Source of the DNA: Ceratorhiza oryzae-sativae
Taxonomy: Eukaryota > Basidiomycota > Agaricomycetes > Cantharellales > Ceratobasidiaceae
Direction: 5' to 3'
Length of the DNA stretch: 64,000 nucleotides
Assembly: GCA_030998015.1 (NCBI GenBank)
Contig: JARWMV010000010.1
Span: 340,386 to 404,385, forward strand
Shown piece after piece: positions 14,738 through 27,630 of this stretch. Every line of letters begins with the position of its first letter. Within the stretch, counting starts at the first letter, position 1. Both the position numbers and the translations under genes were made by a program. The notes beneath the pieces were generated by a model. The model worked only from the letters and a program-made list of their open reading frames with translations, ran no database searches and was not told where the DNA came from.

Positions 14738-17595
14738 ATGGACCCCTTTTCAAGCGCCACCGCCGGCTCTCTATTCGCTCCCGCTACCGCCTCCAAGCCG
14801 TCCTGGGCAACGCTCTTCTCTAATCGACAAAGCTCCAGGTCACCCATGCCCGCTCGTCCAGACTCTTCCGACGACCCCTTTTTCGCCATGTCTGCGCCCC
14901 TAGCAACTGCCATACCCCATCTCACCCAACCGGCGTCTACAGCTCCGATCCCCCACACATCAGTCCCGTTTGCCCCCACCGAGCTGGCTGTGCTCCAGCG
15001 ATGGAGCCAGGTATACCACTCGCATCGCGCACGCTGTCCCGTCGGCCCGCCCCCTGGCATGCCTACCGCTGTCTACGATATCTTTGAGCGTCTAGGTGGT
15101 GCCGCTCCTTTTGCTACCGCCACTCCCGACTACGCAGCCCAGCAGCAGCAAGCGACTATCCCCCCAGCCGCCGAAGAAACAGAGGCGTTCCGGCCTGAAG
15201 CCTGGTCGTCCGGCACCACAAGTGCACAGACCGACGCTCAGCCGGCATCCGGCATGTATAGGTCACCCGAAGGCGAAACCAGTGCACCTTCTTCATCTTC
15301 TCCCGCCCAGGGTCTACAGTCGAGTGGGGGTAGCGCAAGGCGGCAAGTCTATAGCGGCGTCGGCGGCGGCGTGCGGATCGGTAGTTCGCCATCTTACGGC
15401 GCGCTCGACCAGCACATGCGTGCGCTCGAGCTCAAGCGTGGAATGAAACGCAGTGCCTCTAGCCTGGGACGGAACAAAGCAAATCGAGTCGTGAGCGCAC
15501 CCACCAAAGGGTCTGGTGGAGATAAGAAGGGATCATCACCCTTGGTCGGCATGAAGAGCTCCAGTCCACTCATGACGCGCCATTCATCCCCTTTGGTGGG
15601 GCTCGGGTCTGGTCTGGATGGGTATGATCCCCAAAGCTTGTTTTCGGCGAACACGAGCATGGATGCGACAATGTATCCGGCGCAAACGATGCACGCCGCC
15701 CCTGACGCCCTTGGGTTCCCAGCTACTTTTTCAGCTTCCCAAGGGACTCTCGCCGAGTCGCCGAGTATTTTGGAGGGTCTCAGTGTGTCCCAGAGCCAAG
15801 AGCCTGATGACGATGCGTTGCCTGGATCCCAGTCGACACAAACGACGGTCGAAGAAATCGAAAAGCCGGCGCCTGCTCCGGCTCCCAAAGAAAAAGCCAA
15901 AGCTCGCCCTTCCACCTCGGTTTCAGAGCGTACCGACCCCAACACGATGCCAGATCGGAACGATCCGAACATTACGATCATTGACGACCCGGCGGCTCTG
16001 CGCGGGATGCGCTATGAGGATTTTGAACCGCACATGTTTATCGGTCGCAGTGCACTAGGGACCGAGTATCCACGTAACTTGGAACCTGGCGCTGGGCACG
16101 AGCGTATCCGGTGCTTGTTGTGCAAATGTGGATATGCAGGCCCCAACGGACGGAGCATGTGGAGACGACACGTGAGTCAAAAGCACGTTATCTTGCTTGC
16201 TGGCAAGAGGGGGACGGTCACGAAGAAGAAGGATGGGAGCAGTGCGGCCGTGCAACAACGTATGTTTCCAGTTTTTCATTTGGTGGGGGCTCTGGGACTG
16301 ATTCATGGACAGCGGACGAAGCAGCGGTGATGACTAGCTACATTGAAAAGCGGGAGCGTACGCTTGCAAGCAAGAAGCGTTACGCAAGCAAGAAACGAAT
16401 GGACCAAAAGCTGGACCGATTAGCCGCTCAGGGGGTTGATGTAGGCAAAGTGGTTGCGGATGAGGCTAAGCAGTTGATTCGGGATCTGGGAGGATCCGTA
16501 GAGGATGGAGACGGCGACGTCGAAGAGGAGGGCGACGAAAATGACGATTCTGGAATGGAGGACACCAAGCCCATGACAGTGAGCAAGAGCCGACCGCGCA
16601 CTGGTACGCTCCCGCTCCAGGACGTGCCCGCCAATTCGAGCGAGTCCAACAAGCCCAAACTACGCCTCAAACCGATGACTGCACCTGAAGAAGCTACTGG
16701 ACCAGAGAATGCGCTACCGCCATCGTCGCCTCTTTCTCCTGTGCCGACAACTTCTGTGTGCGTCTCGCCTGCGGAGCCTGTGCACCCCTGTCCGACGTTC
16801 ACCTTTGGAACGCCGCAGCCAGCGGCCAATCAGTACCTATACTCGCCGTTTGAAGACGAAGGACGGCGTGGATATGGTGTGATTGGTGGGCTAGGCAAGG
16901 CGTTTGGTGAGGATGGAGAGACTGGGGTGAAGCGTGTGCGTGCGTTCAAGTCGACTGCCCGGCTCGACGATGATGTGTTCCCCTTGCTGGGCACCGGATT
17001 GTCTTCACCTCTTCGCCTGGGACGTAGTCGTTCTGTGGGTCCAATGGAGAGTCCCAAGCGCGGGGCAGAGAAGGATCCAGGCGAAGCTGGAAGCGAGCCC
17101 GAGACGCCCCGCACGAACGCGGCCAAGGTTGCTGCACGGCGTCTCCAGATGTTCGCACTCGAGTCCCCCATTGCGAATCTGACGCCCGCCCGCATGAATC
17201 CACGAGGCACGCTCTCACGGTCGATGACCACGCCAGTGTTATCCACCTCACTTGGATCGCACGCGGCACTGATGATGGCTCAGACCCCCCTCGCAGACGG
17301 AGAAGAGGAGCTCGCGCGAGCACTGGGCCTAGCCCCCGACATTGGCCATGGATTGAGCGAAGATAGTCCTGTCCGCAAGCGCAAGCGTGGGCCGAACACG
17401 CCTTTCCCGATTTTCCCGAGCAGCAAGCTGCGAGAGAGCGAGACCATGATCGACGAATATTGGCCCTCGAGCCCGTTCACGATCAATACCCCAGCACCAT
17501 CATCAAAGCGTGCGCGCAAGGGTAGCGAGGGACCGATGGACAGTTATCTCGCTGAGATCTCTGTTAGTGAGTGGGATCCGACCGGGTTTTGGTGA
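14738..17595 (+). CDS. large low-complexity protein with a single C2H2-type zinc finger
   Basis: Two exons, 14738-16259 and 16313-17595 (intron of 53 bp), give 2805 nt and 934 aa with an intact frame. The N-terminal 400 residues are rich in Ser, Pro, Ala and Thr with repeated SSPLVGM-like motifs. About residues 455-480 carry CLLCKCGYAGPNGRSMWRRH then VSQKH, a C-x2-C ... H-x4-H finger. It is followed by a basic helical stretch (YIEKRERTLASKKRYASKKR), an acidic patch (VEDGDGDVEEEGDENDD), and several Ser-Pro sites. A nuclear-localisation-like RKRKRGP precedes the C-terminus. These suggest a nuclear DNA- or chromatin-associated protein regulated by phosphorylation, but no known family is recognised. 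An alternative donor GTGAGT at 17567 with an acceptor at 17629 would give a shorter C-terminus. Confidence 0.75.
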
Positions 17596-20500
17596 ACGTT
17601 GTGGAGCTGATGAGTGCCTCGGCTTGTAGGCGATTCGTGAGAAGGCAAAAGATGACGATGTCTCTCTGGCCTTTGAGCAGATTCCATGTGAACAGCTGTT
17701 GCTATCGAGGACGTCGTTGCGTCTACTGTGTCGATTATGTCTAGCCTGCTCTCTCAGGGCAAAGGCCATGTGCCTTTCTACTGATTCTGATCTGATCTAT
17801 ACCTGTTGTTTGCTTTACATATATGCACTTTTTTCATTCTCTTTTTTTCATTCTATGCGCTCATCTCTCCATTTTGGTTCAACCAGTCTCACATCCTTGT
17901 AACTTGCCCTACACCGCCGTTCGTGTATTTTTGCTTGGCTCGAGTTTCTTTTTTCCGTCTCTTTTTTCCCTTTTATCAAAGAAAACGTTTACAGTAATCT
18001 CGCAGCCCATTGGGTGTATTGTTTTTCTCCTGCTTTGTGGTGTGGTAGTGGACTGTAGCGTGGGGGAGCAGTGGGCTTGGGATCGTTATATATTGGTTTG
18101 TGCGGTGATTCCATGCGTACCGTCCGAACTGAGGTGATACAAGGGAAATAGTACTTGACTTAGAGTTTGACGAACTTCTGGAAGCAACTTTTCGGATGTA
18201 CGGAGGAAAGGGGATCTTACGATTGTGGGTTTACCCCAGAGAGTTTACGCCGAAAACTCCAAGGTCATGAGGGATCTATCAGCCAAAATAGGGGTCGGGT
18301 ATAATCCAACGAGGGGCTTCTTGTTACCGTCTCACTAGCCATATGTAGAACCAGCAAAGTGTGATGTGCAGGAGGAACAAACGTTCTGCGGGCCTATTTC
18401 ATTAGACGCCTTATTACTATAGGGTGCTGGATGAATTAGCTCGGTACGCCAAAACATCATCACCAATAAAGCGGCGAACATATGCGTGCTAGCGTAAACG
18501 GCATCGGTTCTAGCCTTGTGTGCTTTTTGTCACGAAAGTTCCCGAGCTATCAGACCCAAGAATCTAGCTTTGCAGGAGCACAGAGGTATGCTAAACGTGG
18601 AAATGTGAAGGGCCCCGACAAAGGTTCCCTTGCAACGGAAACGGACGCAGCGAATAGTCTATCCCCACTCCCTCCCAAGCCTCAAATGTTCCACTCTAAA
18701 GTAAAAAATCAGACTCCGAGTCCAGCCAAAGTACCATACACGTCCTAGCTCTCAAACTCACCAAGAGCATAACTTTGCTACAAGTCTCATGTGTATAGCA
18801 GAGACACTTGAGATGTAGGAGCCGCGAGCTCGGGCGTGGCCACTGCGTGATCGTGATCCTGTATATATCCTATCTGACGCGCACATTGCTTTAAGATTTG
18901 AGAAGTCATGTTTCGCAGGAAAGTCGAACAAGCTTTTTTTTAAGGTACCATTCGACCTGGGAATCGAAATCGGCAGAGAACAGCCGTGCCTATAGTCACC
19001 GGTGATGATTATTGCATATCATCATTGATAAGATCGAATGACCTACAAATGTAAATACCTGTACTTGTGAATTGTTCGTCAAACCCGTTAAAAACGAATA
19101 GCCCAAGCATTGTGGCCACACTGCAGCTATGTGCAGGTTTCGAGGCCAACTGCCGTAGTAGTTATTGGATAAAGGGCGCTGGCCATGCTGGATGAACCTG
19201 TAGGATGGAAGGTGTGTTATGTACCAGCTTGCCTCAAGGTCCGCAAAGTCTCAAGTACGTCATCCCCATGAAATTTAAGGTGTGAGGCCAACAAGAATCC
19301 CTGTAACAATATCAACAGCATCAGCATTTTACTTATTACAGGGGGTCGCTGATCACTACAAAGGCAAGTGGCCTTTCAGCTTTGCCTGTAAATCAGCAGC
19401 CCCCCACTCTATCAAGGAATCAAGTGAACTTACTACAATGGGTCAAGTTCTCGCACGTATACTCAGGTACATGCGCATTATTAGAGGGTGAGCTTCGGCG
19501 TTCGACTGGCATCGTCTGGATCGATAACCACGGGATTTACCGCAGTGTTGACGAGACCATCCCCGAGCAAGTCATGCCCTACAACCCACCAGCGGCCAAT
19601 AACGATGCGCAAGGTGAACAGGGTCCCGACGACATTGCGGTCCATGGTGGTCCACCGCAGTTTCAGAACGTAGCACACTTAGAGAATCATGTTCCGCTCT
19701 TGGGATCACTTCTTGGTTTGAACCTCTAGCAGGCTATAGCGGTCAGTGTAGAATTATAGCAAGAATACTATATCGGGGTTAACGCTGGTGTTGTTGAACA
19801 GAGTAATTGGCCCTTACACTCGTGGTTTCGTATTGTCACCGAGGCTCTTTTGTTACTGGTCGTTGGAAATGTGTTGACAGCACGCACTCTAGTTGAGTTG
19901 TGTAATATGATCAAAATTATCGTAACCCGCGAGCGGGTTGTCGACCATTTGCCTCGTTAGATTCTCTGTCAGACATATTATTCCTAGCACATGCCTACCT
20001 CTCTAGCCCTGTTTCTTTCCAAGTCGAGTAGTTATGGGTTATATGCACCACAAAACAGGTTCACTAAGTTTAGATACGTCAGCCCATGATTGTGCGATTT
20101 ACCATAGCATTGTAATAGTACCCATACCTGGATAGTTCACAACGACGAAGTATGAATACTCTCCAACTAGATCCTGCCCGTGAAGTTCTTGAGCACCCTG
20201 GCGATGGCGATACGGTATAACAAATATGCGATCGCCGACCGGGTCGTGTGGTTTATACATGTGGCCTTGTGAGTTCACAGGTTAAGACATGACGTCAACC
20301 AGCATGACCGGGCTTAAACACGTCGAAAAAACGCAGCTGGTTTGAACATTCGAGGCGCTTGTTAAAGACATGAAAGCATTGCAGCCAGAAGAAATTCGTG
20401 CACAATCCAATGTAGATCCCGACAAAAGATGACACGTTGAGCTTGAAACGGTACCGTATTATGTAAATAAATTTCTCGTGTCCAACAACAGGCAGGAGGG

Positions 20501-23500
20501 TGCCGAACGCTCAGAATAATGTCGAGCTGGTGGCTGCAAAAGTTATGTGTACGATAAACCGAAGGTCTGCGTGTGTAAGCATAGTTTAGCAATGTTGAGG
20601 ACTATCGAGGACTGTTGCAAGACGTTGAGAACTAGTGTTATTGCAAGACGAGGGTCACCCGATTCGGATATAGATAATTTAGGTATAGCTAGGTTTGACA
20701 CCAGGCCGCATACCAAGGGTATATCAGATAAACAAAAATTTACAATGACTTGGGTGCTAGAGGTGTGGTGGGGGGAATCACGCTTGTTTGGTCAAGTTCT
20801 GTTTACCATGAGGACTGAAAGGGCTAAGCTTTACCACCCTTACTAACGGTTTGGCGTATTTACCATCAGATCACTCATCCCAATCGCCAATAACTATGTT
20901 CAATCATCGCATTTCGTGAGTGTTAGTTGCCGTTTGCAAGGGCCTGAAGGCAGGATCACTGAAACGACAAAGGGAGGACTGGCGAGGCAGTATACAGCAA
21001 ACGAAATTTATGAGCGGATATTGTACACATTCATACGTTGCTACAAATGTGCAGACGATTAGCAACCTTTAATTTGGGGCGTTTGTCAGATTCGCCTTAT
21101 TAATCAGCCAGGTGAGCGCTCAATCAAACGCAAGGAGCCTATCGAGAGGCATGTCCTAAACTCGATTCTATAAACCGCACGAGTGGTTGTTCAAAATTCG
21201 GCTCAAGCATGAAACCAACCCAGTGATAAAGCTTTTCAACCGCCCGACTAGCCTGATTCCGGGATGGTGACTCCCAACGGCCCAGAGCTTTCATTTCCAA
21301 CAAATCGACCCAGGAAATGAATGAAAGAATGATAAAAATGTCTGTTGGACCGTGGCTAGACTCATCGCTTCATCTGGAATCCACCTGGTAACCACTTGGT
21401 TACTCCGCTATGCAGGTCGACGCCCACGTGGACATAGGAACTTGAGGGCAGGTCGGATGTTGGCGAAACCTTAGTTCAACTCGGCATTGTAAGATACATC
21501 CTTGAAGGGTGGCCTGAGATTTACAGATCCGTGAGCCGTCGGCGTTCGAGATTCCTTGTGTCAGAGATCGATGTTCACGTAGGAGGGTAATGCATCAGGC
21601 TGGGAGGTTTCCGGCAACGCCGACAGGATAATCTGAATAGCTAAAGGTTACGATTATAGCTACCACGAACCGAGGAAGGAATAGTTTAACGCCGAAATAG
21701 TACGGTGATGGATTATAAGCTCGACCAGCCCCCCGCATCATCGTATTCGCGAAATCGACTCGGTAGTGGCCCAAAATGGTGATATGGAAAACGACCAAAA
21801 ACGGTTCCACAATTGGTAAATAATAATACGAGCCCCTAACCGAAAGGCGGGGGGGGGGGGAAGGGTGCGAAGAGAGGAAGGTAGAGGGAAATAGAGTGTG
21901 CGCGCCTGGTACAAATCCCGCGAACCCGAGCGCTACGATCGCTGCCACCTTGCCTCCTGCTCCTACCTCAGCTACTCCATTAAAAAACCCAAACCACGTC
22001 CGATGAACTTGATTGCCGCAATCGTCCTGGTGCTAGGATACGTAGTTTACTGGATATTCAGATCCGCACTGTAGGTTTCTGCCGACATCTTGGCTAGACA
22101 GCTGACCCCAAGTTCCATTACCCCTACACCTTTCCTCAGTACTCGAACCATAACCATTCCAGCCAAGGCAGAGACGAACGCCGAGAATGCCAAAACGAGC
22201 AGGTTCGGCGATCCCAGCTTTGCAGCTCGAGACCACTCATTCGCTCCATAAGTCTCTTCGTGGCCTAAGTCAAGTTCTATAAGCTGGAGCGTGAAATAAT
22301 GGAGGTCGCGTACTTAGTTCTTCTCGAGTAGAACACGGCTCATTCTTTTAAACAGGAAGGGGTCGTTTAGGTTTGTGGGATAGGGGCAGACAGTCGTGAA
22401 AGAAGACATATGTACGGTGCAGGCTTAAATCTTTGACAGAAATTAGTGCGTCAGTCTGGGATGGCGTACGAGAACGCACCGCGCTCACAAACGAATTCCT
22501 CACCCCTGAGCCCTAATAATCAACCCCTAACTAATGCTACCCATGCACACTCAGCGAAAAGACGAACTTCCTGATGTTCCTAGGTGCGCATGCATTTGTA
22601 CGAAAAAAGGTTTGGAGGGATCCATTCGCAATAGGTTATCAGATGCAGTATATATCCAGGGACTGGCCGATACTGGTGTTGATGCAACAATCGATTGTTT
22701 TGACACATGATTGACGGGCACTCGTATTTCCTCATTCGCCTGGCTGGGATACGCCAAAAAGGTTTCCTTTTCCAGCAACAGAACACGTTTTCTGTCTAGC
22801 CCTGCAAACCTAACTTACCCAAGGACGAACGCCGGTCGCTAACTATTTCACAAGACTATGTTGACACCCACCAGGTTGTGGCCGAAGACGCTGTGAAACA
22901 TCCAACCTAGATAATCGGTGGGAAATATTTATGAACCAGCTGTTCGGAAGTTGAAGGACGGACCACAGGAGATCATCGGTCAGCACAAGTGATCTTTGTA
23001 ATAAGCCTTGCTTACGGCTCTTTGGACATACCGTCATTCCAAGGAAGCCTTGAATATGAGGAATATTGAAAGCGACCAACCAGCCATACCAGATTAAGGG
23101 CTCAGCAATAGTTGTATGTGAAGTGAGCAACCCCTATTTGCACTTGACACCGAGGTGCCAATTGGTAATGATGAGTAGAGATGAGGGAACACCGTGGCGT
23201 CTCACTAGGCAAGTCGGTTTTGATGGATTAATGGCTCGAAAGGTCAGCCGAGAATGCATATTGAGGAGTCCGTCGAAACGCTTAGGCAGACAAACACTAC
23301 CGTAGCCTTTGGGGTAGTTTTGCGGCGTTGACCACGACATAGGCTAGGCGAACAATGTGGTTTGATGAGAAAGCTAGAAGAGTGGGAGTGATTTAGAGCA
23401 AAGTGGGTGAGCAAGTCAGTGTTATTTGTCTCGCGAATTAGGGTGTTTCGTGCGGGCAAGGGTAAGAACCCAGCGGGGTGAGTTTTTATAACGAACGGCT

Positions 23501-24459
23501 AATAGATCTCGCAGGTACCGCTGGACCCCGGAGATCCCTGGGCAAAATGGGCTCCTCACTCCACAACCCTGACAACACTTTTGTGGTCTCTTGAAACAAA
23601 ACATCTATTATAATCTTCCTCTAGATCATTTTGGACGCGGGAGAGATGCAACGAGGCATTAGATTTATGGGCTCTCGATACATAGTACTAGAGTGGCAAT
23701 AGTAGAACGCTGATCAGTGTCCGATTTGTACCCAACAATGTTCTAATTGCAGTGGACGATACACGCGTGTAAATGACCCAAAGGTCGGGGCATACTAGCA
23801 AAGCTAAAGTATATACGATACCCGATATTAGGATTGGCTTACCTAGAAATTTAAAGAGTGACTGGTCTTCGGGTCTACAGTCGACAGTGATCGACACTTC
23901 ACATCAACACGAGGGACGAGCGCCTAGAGGCTGGGATGTGTCGCATCCACGTGGTGCAGATTATGATTATTTGGTTGTATATGGAAATAGAAACGCGTTA
24001 CTAAAGTCCAAGCACGTATAGTCACGTGGTGCAGATGACTGCCGACACCATCCGAATACTTGCACGGTCTATCTTCATAACCTCCATGCGCAGCTTAATT
24101 CATATGCACTGTCGACGGATTGCCCAAGACGAAGCGCATCTGACGACTTTCTTGGCGGCTTCGACGACCATGCGACACGCTTTCTACATAACCTGCCCAG
24201 ACCCGGAGCTTACTTAAAGAAGGCTCGGGAACCCCAGTACTTTTACCGATATCTTCAGAGAACTCAAATTCGCAGCCCACATGGACAACTTGGTAACGAA
24301 GTTCGCACCGTCAGATTCCCATAACGTACTTAGCATCCAACCCATAGGACGCAGAGGCGACAGTTGTGGACCTTGTGGATGTATTTCTTGGCGAGAACCC
24401 TCATAAAATGAACCAAGTAACTCGGCTGCACTTGCTATCATTCTCATTATCTCTTCACC
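17596..24459. other. gene-poor stretch of about 6.9 kb
   Basis: After the T-rich 3' end of the C2H2 gene (to about 18130) no gene with recognisable domains or a consistent splice pattern is visible on either strand. Open frames are short (under 120 codons) and unlike proteins, apart from the weak candidate at 19382-19729. A run of twelve G lies at 21849-21860. I see no LTRs, no terminal inverted repeats and no long tandem repeats. It may be decayed sequence, a non-coding RNA region, or hold a gene too diverged to see by eye. Confidence 0.5.
19382..19729 (+). CDS. weak candidate small ORF, unknown function
   Basis: An open frame of 115 codons. Its second half has protein-like composition (RSTGIVWIDNHGIYRSVDE, NNDAQGEQGPDDIAVHG) and ends GSLLGLNL before TAG. 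No domain, signal peptide or membrane segment is visible, and the frame upstream of the ATG is not obviously coding. Its isolation in a gene-poor stretch makes chance or a remnant quite likely. Confidence 0.25.
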   Translation: MPVNQQPPTLSRNQVNLLQWVKFSHVYSGTCALLEGELRRSTGIVWIDNHGIYRSVDETIPEQVMPYNPPAANNDAQGEQGPDDIAVHGGPPQFQNVAHLENHVPLLGSLLGLNL

Positions 24460-26576
24460 ATGAGGAGCGTGGCCGCTACTGTCCTCCTTGGAAGCACTAT
24501 TTGCCTGTGCTCGCCCGCACCCGGACTCAAGCCGGGCCCAAAAGAGCTTACGTCCAAGGCGTACCAGGACTCGATCAAGCTCGAAGGACTGTTAACCCAC
24601 GCCCGTAAATGGCAGGAGTTTGCGGATCGCGCCAACGGGACGAGGAGTTTTGGTACAAGAGTATGTCCAAACGTACTGGTGTAATTTATAAAGGTTTAAG
24701 TTTTGAAAACTAGGGGTATCAACTTTCTGCGGACTATGTGTACAATCTGGCAAAGCGATCGGGATACAAGGTCACTCGCCAAGGTGTCAAGTTCCCCCAA
24801 TCCACAATCTACTCTCAAAGCTTGACCATCGATACGAAACAATTCGGCTCTGGAGAGGTCATTGCGTTTAGCGTACGTATTTACTATTTGTAGAGACTAT
24901 CATACCTAAGCGTTATCCTGGATATTGTAGTACAGTCCTCCCACTCCGACCCAAGGCATCACGTCCAATTTGGTTCTCGTGCCCGATGGTCCAGCAAACA
25001 CGACTGGAGCTGGGTGCGATCCCACAGACTACGCTGGACTGGATGTGACCGGCAAGGTATGTACCCGAGAGACCTTGAGTATATCCATCGCTCAACCATA
25101 GTCCTTGACAATACAGATTGCGTTCATCTCGCGCGGCTCATGCACGTTTGCTATCAAATCTAGTCTAGCAAAAAATGCTGGTGCCGCGGCTGCTATCATA
25201 TACAACAATGTCGCAAACCAAGGTGCCATCTCTAGCCGTATTTCATACAACACGAGTGAGAGCGTACCAACTGTGATGATCGGGCTCGAAACCGCCCAAC
25301 CTTTCCTCGCTCGACTCAACGGTACTACGAGTGAGGCCGTATCTGCAACGCTCAAGGTCGACAGCTTGGTCAAGGACGTGATTTCGGAGAACATCATTGC
25401 GCAGACAGTGTGAGTATGGTGGCAAGAGGTCTCTATCCTAACAATAAGTTTTTGTCACAACAGATGGGGAAACCAGAGCAACGTTATTCACGTTGGCGGC
25501 CATCTTGATTCTGTACCGGCCGGTCCTGGCGTCAACGATGATGGATCGGGTAGCGCGACGGTCGCCGAACTGCTCGTCCAGCTCGCCAAGTTTAAACCGA
25601 GTCGGAATGCGGTGCGGTTTTCTTGGTGGACCAATGAAGGTGGGTCTTTTGATAAATGTGGCGTCGGTGAATAATATATTGATGGTTGCTTCCAGAGATC
25701 GGTCTGGTGTAAGTTTGGGATACGCACAGGTCCAATTGTTCTCTAACTTGGGTATAGCGGATCTCAATACTATGTCGACTCGCTCTCCGCGGCCGAAAAG
25801 GCCAAGATAGCTTTATACATCAACGTGAGCCCTTGTTGTATAGTTGTATGTTTGAGCTTACATCGAGAATGTAGCTCGACATGACGGCCTCTCCAAACTA
25901 CATCTACGGCATTCATGACGGAGACGGCTCTTCTGGGTCAAACAGCGTTACTCCCCCACCAGGATCGGCCGCGTTGGAAAAGCTATTCCAGGAAGATTTT
26001 GAATCGAAGAAGCTTCCATGGGCGAGCTACGCGTTTAGCGGAAGTTCGGACTATGACGCTTTCCTCAAGGCAGGGATTCCAGCTGGTGAGTTTAAATTTT
26101 TGGCAATAGTGAGAAAATCCTGGTATATCGATATGGAATAGGTGGTCTGGCCACTGGTGCTGGGGGAATCAAAACAGAAGCGCAGGCGGCCAAGTTTGGA
26201 GGACAAGCTGGGGTTGCTTTGTAGGTCTTCGCTCCCTATCGGACCTCCATCGATTCTAACATTCTTCTACAGCGACAAATGCTACCATGCTGCGTGTGAG
26301 TGGCCGAAATTCACGCATTTATTCGTGTGGGGAAGGGGAACTAACCTGGAACACATAGGTGATACGATCGACAACCTTGCGCTCGACGCGTTCCTCGTAA
26401 ACGCCCGCTCGGTCGCACACGTTGTCGCAACCACCGCCAACTCGACAGCACTTATCGATGCCGAAGCTGCTGATGCTGGCAAGATGAAAATTCAAGTGAT
26501 CCCCAAAGAACCCGCTGGGGGAGTCGGGCTCGTGGATCTGGGCTTCTCATGTCGAGGTCATCATGACGAGCTGTAA
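24460..26576 (+). CDS. secreted M28-family aminopeptidase with PA domain
   Basis: A two-zinc exopeptidase removing N-terminal residues from peptides, probably secreted for nutrient use. Eleven exons: 24460-24660, 24714-24872, 24931-25056, 25117-25409, 25464-25639, 25696-25708 (13 nt), 25758-25824, 25875-26085, 26142-26220, 26273-26295, 26359-26576; 1566 nt, 521 aa, intact. A signal peptide is plain (RSVAATVLLGSTICLCSPA). About residues 95-230 form a PA insertion (IAFISRGSCTFAIKSSLAKN). The catalytic domain keeps every expected metal and catalytic residue: HLD in GGHLDSVPAGP, the bridging Asp in GVNDDGSG, the Glu pair in WWTNEEIGL, Asp in LDMTASPN, and His in KCYHAACDT. Several Asn-x-Ser/Thr sites fit secretion. 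Substrate preference (leucine or broader) cannot be told from sequence. Confidence 0.93.
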
Positions 26577-26689
26577 GCAAAAGATAAAACTGAAAGGGTG
26601 AACAAATCAGAGTGTATCCGCCAAGGCATACAAAGTTGTCCATCGATTGAAATGAATCATTGCGCCCGACCCCCGTTCTGTCCCTTTGT

Positions 26690-27630
26690 CGAGCTCGAGA
26701 AGTGGAAGAAGTCGCAACGATGCGCCGTATACAAATCCAAATAATCAACGCTCTAATCGACCCCCTGGATATTCAGAGCGCGCGTCGAGCTATCATCCCC
26801 AAGTGCACCCAGACATAGGTCTATTACCTGATCTACGTTTGAGCCGAGAGATGATCTTCATTGTTATAACGACACATGATATACCGCCCTCGATACGCGT
26901 TCTTCGATTCATTTCGGGAGTCGGGGTATTCCATTCGCGAATGGCGAGTTGTATGCGCCTCGGTCGAGAGTATGTTGAGAGCCGACGATCATGAAACATA
27001 ATATGATTGCCACCGGTTGGCTCCAAGTCGGTTCAGTGTGTCCATGGACCGGCATCAGTTCAATCGTATGGAAGGACCACTCGACCCCGAGCATGGATCG
27101 TTCCATGTGGCGGGGTTTTTTTTTGCATCATCTACAGCCGACTCTGTGCCTCGGATATTCATTTCAAAAAGCCAAAGGTGATCGCAATTCAAACTGTCCA
27201 ATCCGTCTGTAGGATGGGTATGAAACCTGGCCGACCCGGACAGAACAGTTCTTACTCGAAGAGCGCAGACATATGTTCCAGGCAGAGCGTACGTGGGCCA
27301 TCGTCGCGCCGAAATCGAGCGAAATACACGTTCTTATTTTCGGAACACACCCATCGTAGCACGCGGGACACAGGACACGCGATACATCCAGTGCACTCAG
27401 ACATTTCCGCGATCTCAAACACGTACCACGCGTCCTCAACAAACTTGTCGCACCGTACAGATATCAAACACGCCACTCAACTCGAATGGGAGAAAATAAA
27501 ATTAACAACACGAGTCAAGCAAGGCCTGCCTCAGACTGTGTTCGTGCTGCAAACCCTGCGAGTTGATCTTGATCTTGAGAATCGTACACGCGGTTGCAAG
27601 CCCTCTGACGTCGTGGGCGTGAGGTGACCA
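26690..27630 (+). pseudogene. probable decayed coding sequence, family unknown
   Basis: Protein-like fragments occur in changing frames: NNQRSNRPPGYSERASSYHP near 26740-26800, then RHQFNRMEGPLDPEHGSFHV near 27050-27110, and DGYETWPTRTEQFLLEERRH near 27215-27270, the last preceded by a good acceptor (TCTGTAG). Stops such as the TAA near 26998 interrupt them. A 206-codon open frame at 27007-27627 exists in one frame, but the better-looking fragments lie in other frames. This fits an old broken gene rather than a working one. I cannot name the family. Confidence 0.35.

Noticed and set aside
21849..21860. G12 run as a functional G-quadruplex
   Set aside because: A single run without spaced G tracts; more likely slippage.
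27007..27627. 206-codon plus-strand open frame
   Set aside because: No domain, Cys/Ser-rich chance-like composition, and better coding-like fragments lie in the other frames of the same stretch.
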